The position numbers and the translations under genes were made by a program. Positions 13,637 through 14,190 of a stretch of DNA of 14,190 bases are shown here, piece after piece. The notes beneath the pieces were generated by a model. That model made no database searches. It had not been told where the DNA came from and was given only the letters and a program-made list of their open reading frames with translations. How positions within the stretch are numbered: the first letter of the stretch is position 1; the number at the start of each line of letters is the position of its first letter. The stretch lies in assembly GCA_002419025.1 (NCBI GenBank), contig DIFG01000059.1, positions 6,363-20,552 on the forward strand. Reading direction: 5' to 3'. This stretch comes from Deltaproteobacteria bacterium UBA5754 (lineage in GTDB: Bacteria; Desulfobacterota; Dissulfuribacteria; Dissulfuribacterales; UBA5754).

Positions 13637-13993
13637 TCACCCCTTTGTTATGGTTTCGCGGTTTATCTCCGGAAGCCTCATCATGAGCGCCGACACATCC
13701 GCGTCATCCTCGAGCCAATGCCGCAAGTTTCCAAGCAGGTTAGCGACATAGGGGTTTTTGGCCCCGTCGGCTATGCGGTAATTCACCCACTGTCCCTCTT
13801 TTGAATAGGCAATCAGACCCGCTTCTTCCAGGATCCTCAGGTGTTTGCTTGCAGTGGACTGGGCCAGTCCAAGAGCCTCTTGAATCTCGCACACGCACAA
13901 CAACCGTCGCTGCAACAGCTTGATCATCTTGACCCTGTTAGGGTCGGACAGGGCCTTCATTACCTTGATAAAATCTCTGAGCGAGGCGTCCAT
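13637..13993 (-). CDS. arsR: ArsR-family arsenic-responsive repressor
   Basis: The ATG at 13993 gives a 118-residue protein starting MDASLRDFIKVMKALSDPNR, the usual start of the family. A longer frame would begin at a TTG at 14035, but that TTG is the -35 hexamer of the promoter. The winged helix contains the metal-site sequence LLCVCEI, like the ELCVCDL motif that binds As(III) in ArsR, followed by the recognition helix AQSTASKHLRILEEAGLI and the wing SKEGQWVNYRI. It should repress the ars operon and release DNA on binding arsenite. The C-terminal extension (VSALMMRLPEINRETITKG) has no cysteine. It is the first gene of the module. Confidence 0.94.
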   Translation of the reverse strand: MDASLRDFIKVMKALSDPNRVKMIKLLQRRLLCVCEIQEALGLAQSTASKHLRILEEAGLIAYSKEGQWVNYRIADGAKNPYVANLLGNLRHWLEDDADVSALMMRLPEINRETITKG

Positions 13994-14006
13994 ATCGTTA
14001 AATAGG

Positions 14007-14035
14007 AATATATCAAATCGTAAGCGGGATGTCAA
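14007..14035 (-). promoter_or_regulatory. Sigma70 promoter of the ars module
   Basis: On the - strand TTGACA (14035-14030) is followed after exactly 17 bases by TATATT (14012-14007). Transcription should begin near 14000, only about seven bases before the arsR ATG, with no ribosome site in between. Around the -10 and start the + strand reads ATATCGTTAAAT then ATATCAAAT, a possible ArsR contact region. Confidence 0.82.
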
Positions 14036-14105
14036 TTCAGTGTCTTTGACTGTGTGGTGTGATGGGCTTCGTGGAGTAGCTCCTTCTTCATGAACGCGTA
14101 CCGGG

Positions 14106-14190
14106 CGGCGGCGTACCTGGCAAAGTACGCCGTTGTTTTTTTAAGATCTGATCCCGCTCAAAAGGCCCGAGATGCAAGGCGCGAAATTTT
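14106..14190 (+). repeat. Hairpin plus right copy of the AAAAGGCCCGAGATGC repeat (runs off the window)
   Basis: CGGCGTAC (14109-14116) pairs perfectly with GTACGCCG (14125-14132), extended by G-T pairs, and is followed by seven T residues (14136-14142). This looks like a terminator reading rightwards, yet no + strand gene precedes it after 11697. GCTCAAAAGGCCCGAGATGC and AAGGCGCGAAATTTT follow at 14156-14190, matching the left copy at 11705. I read the whole as one dispersed repeat with a built-in hairpin. Confidence 0.6.

Noticed and set aside
14090..14190. Open frame at the right edge starting at ATG 14090
   Set aside because: No ribosome site, and it coincides with a hairpin and a dispersed repeat.

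Overview
The window comes from a bacterium with GC-rich coding sequence, Shine-Dalgarno initiation and lipoprotein signal sequences, so a diderm with a periplasm is likely. The interspersed intergenic repeats (CCCCGGC/GCCGGGG hairpins, GTCGGGTTA...TAACCCGAC units, an AAAAGGCCCGAGATGC unit) look like those of Desulfobacterota (former Deltaproteobacteria). That assignment is inference from repeat style and was not tested.

Positions 1-8290 are a surface-polysaccharide region on the + strand. They hold a possible tail of an upstream gene, a sugar-nucleotide epimerase, a coiled-coil methyltransferase, the wreck of a deleted glycosyltransferase, a small lipoprotein, a repeat- and promoter-rich 0.7 kb gap, a secreted protein with its own terminator, and a tightly coupled run of four genes. 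That run encodes an FG-GAP/VCBS lipoprotein, a parvulin-type peptidyl-prolyl isomerase, a hexapeptide acetyltransferase and a rhamnosyltransferase-like GT2 enzyme. Epimerase, methyltransferase, acetyltransferase and glycosyltransferase fit building and decorating a glycan; the isomerase and lipoprotein fit envelope assembly or export.

Positions 8290-11700 hold a small secreted protein, a cysteine-bearing protein of unknown function and a large lipid- or envelope-active enzyme. The large protein joins a zinc-dependent phospholipase C domain, a beta-rich middle and a permuted-papain (YiiX/NlpC-P60-like) domain. Its signal peptide lies upstream in the same frame but is separated from the body by one TAG codon, exactly where the family has its conserved N-terminal tryptophan (TGG). 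This is the most striking observation in the window.

Positions 11700-14190 are an arsenic-resistance module on the - strand: arsR, arsC and acr3, with acr3 overlapping arsC. It has a textbook sigma70 promoter almost touching the arsR start, a decayed C-terminal fragment of a second arsC between arsR and arsC, and same-orientation copies of one repeat on both sides. The flanking repeats suggest a cassette gained or rearranged through repeat recombination.
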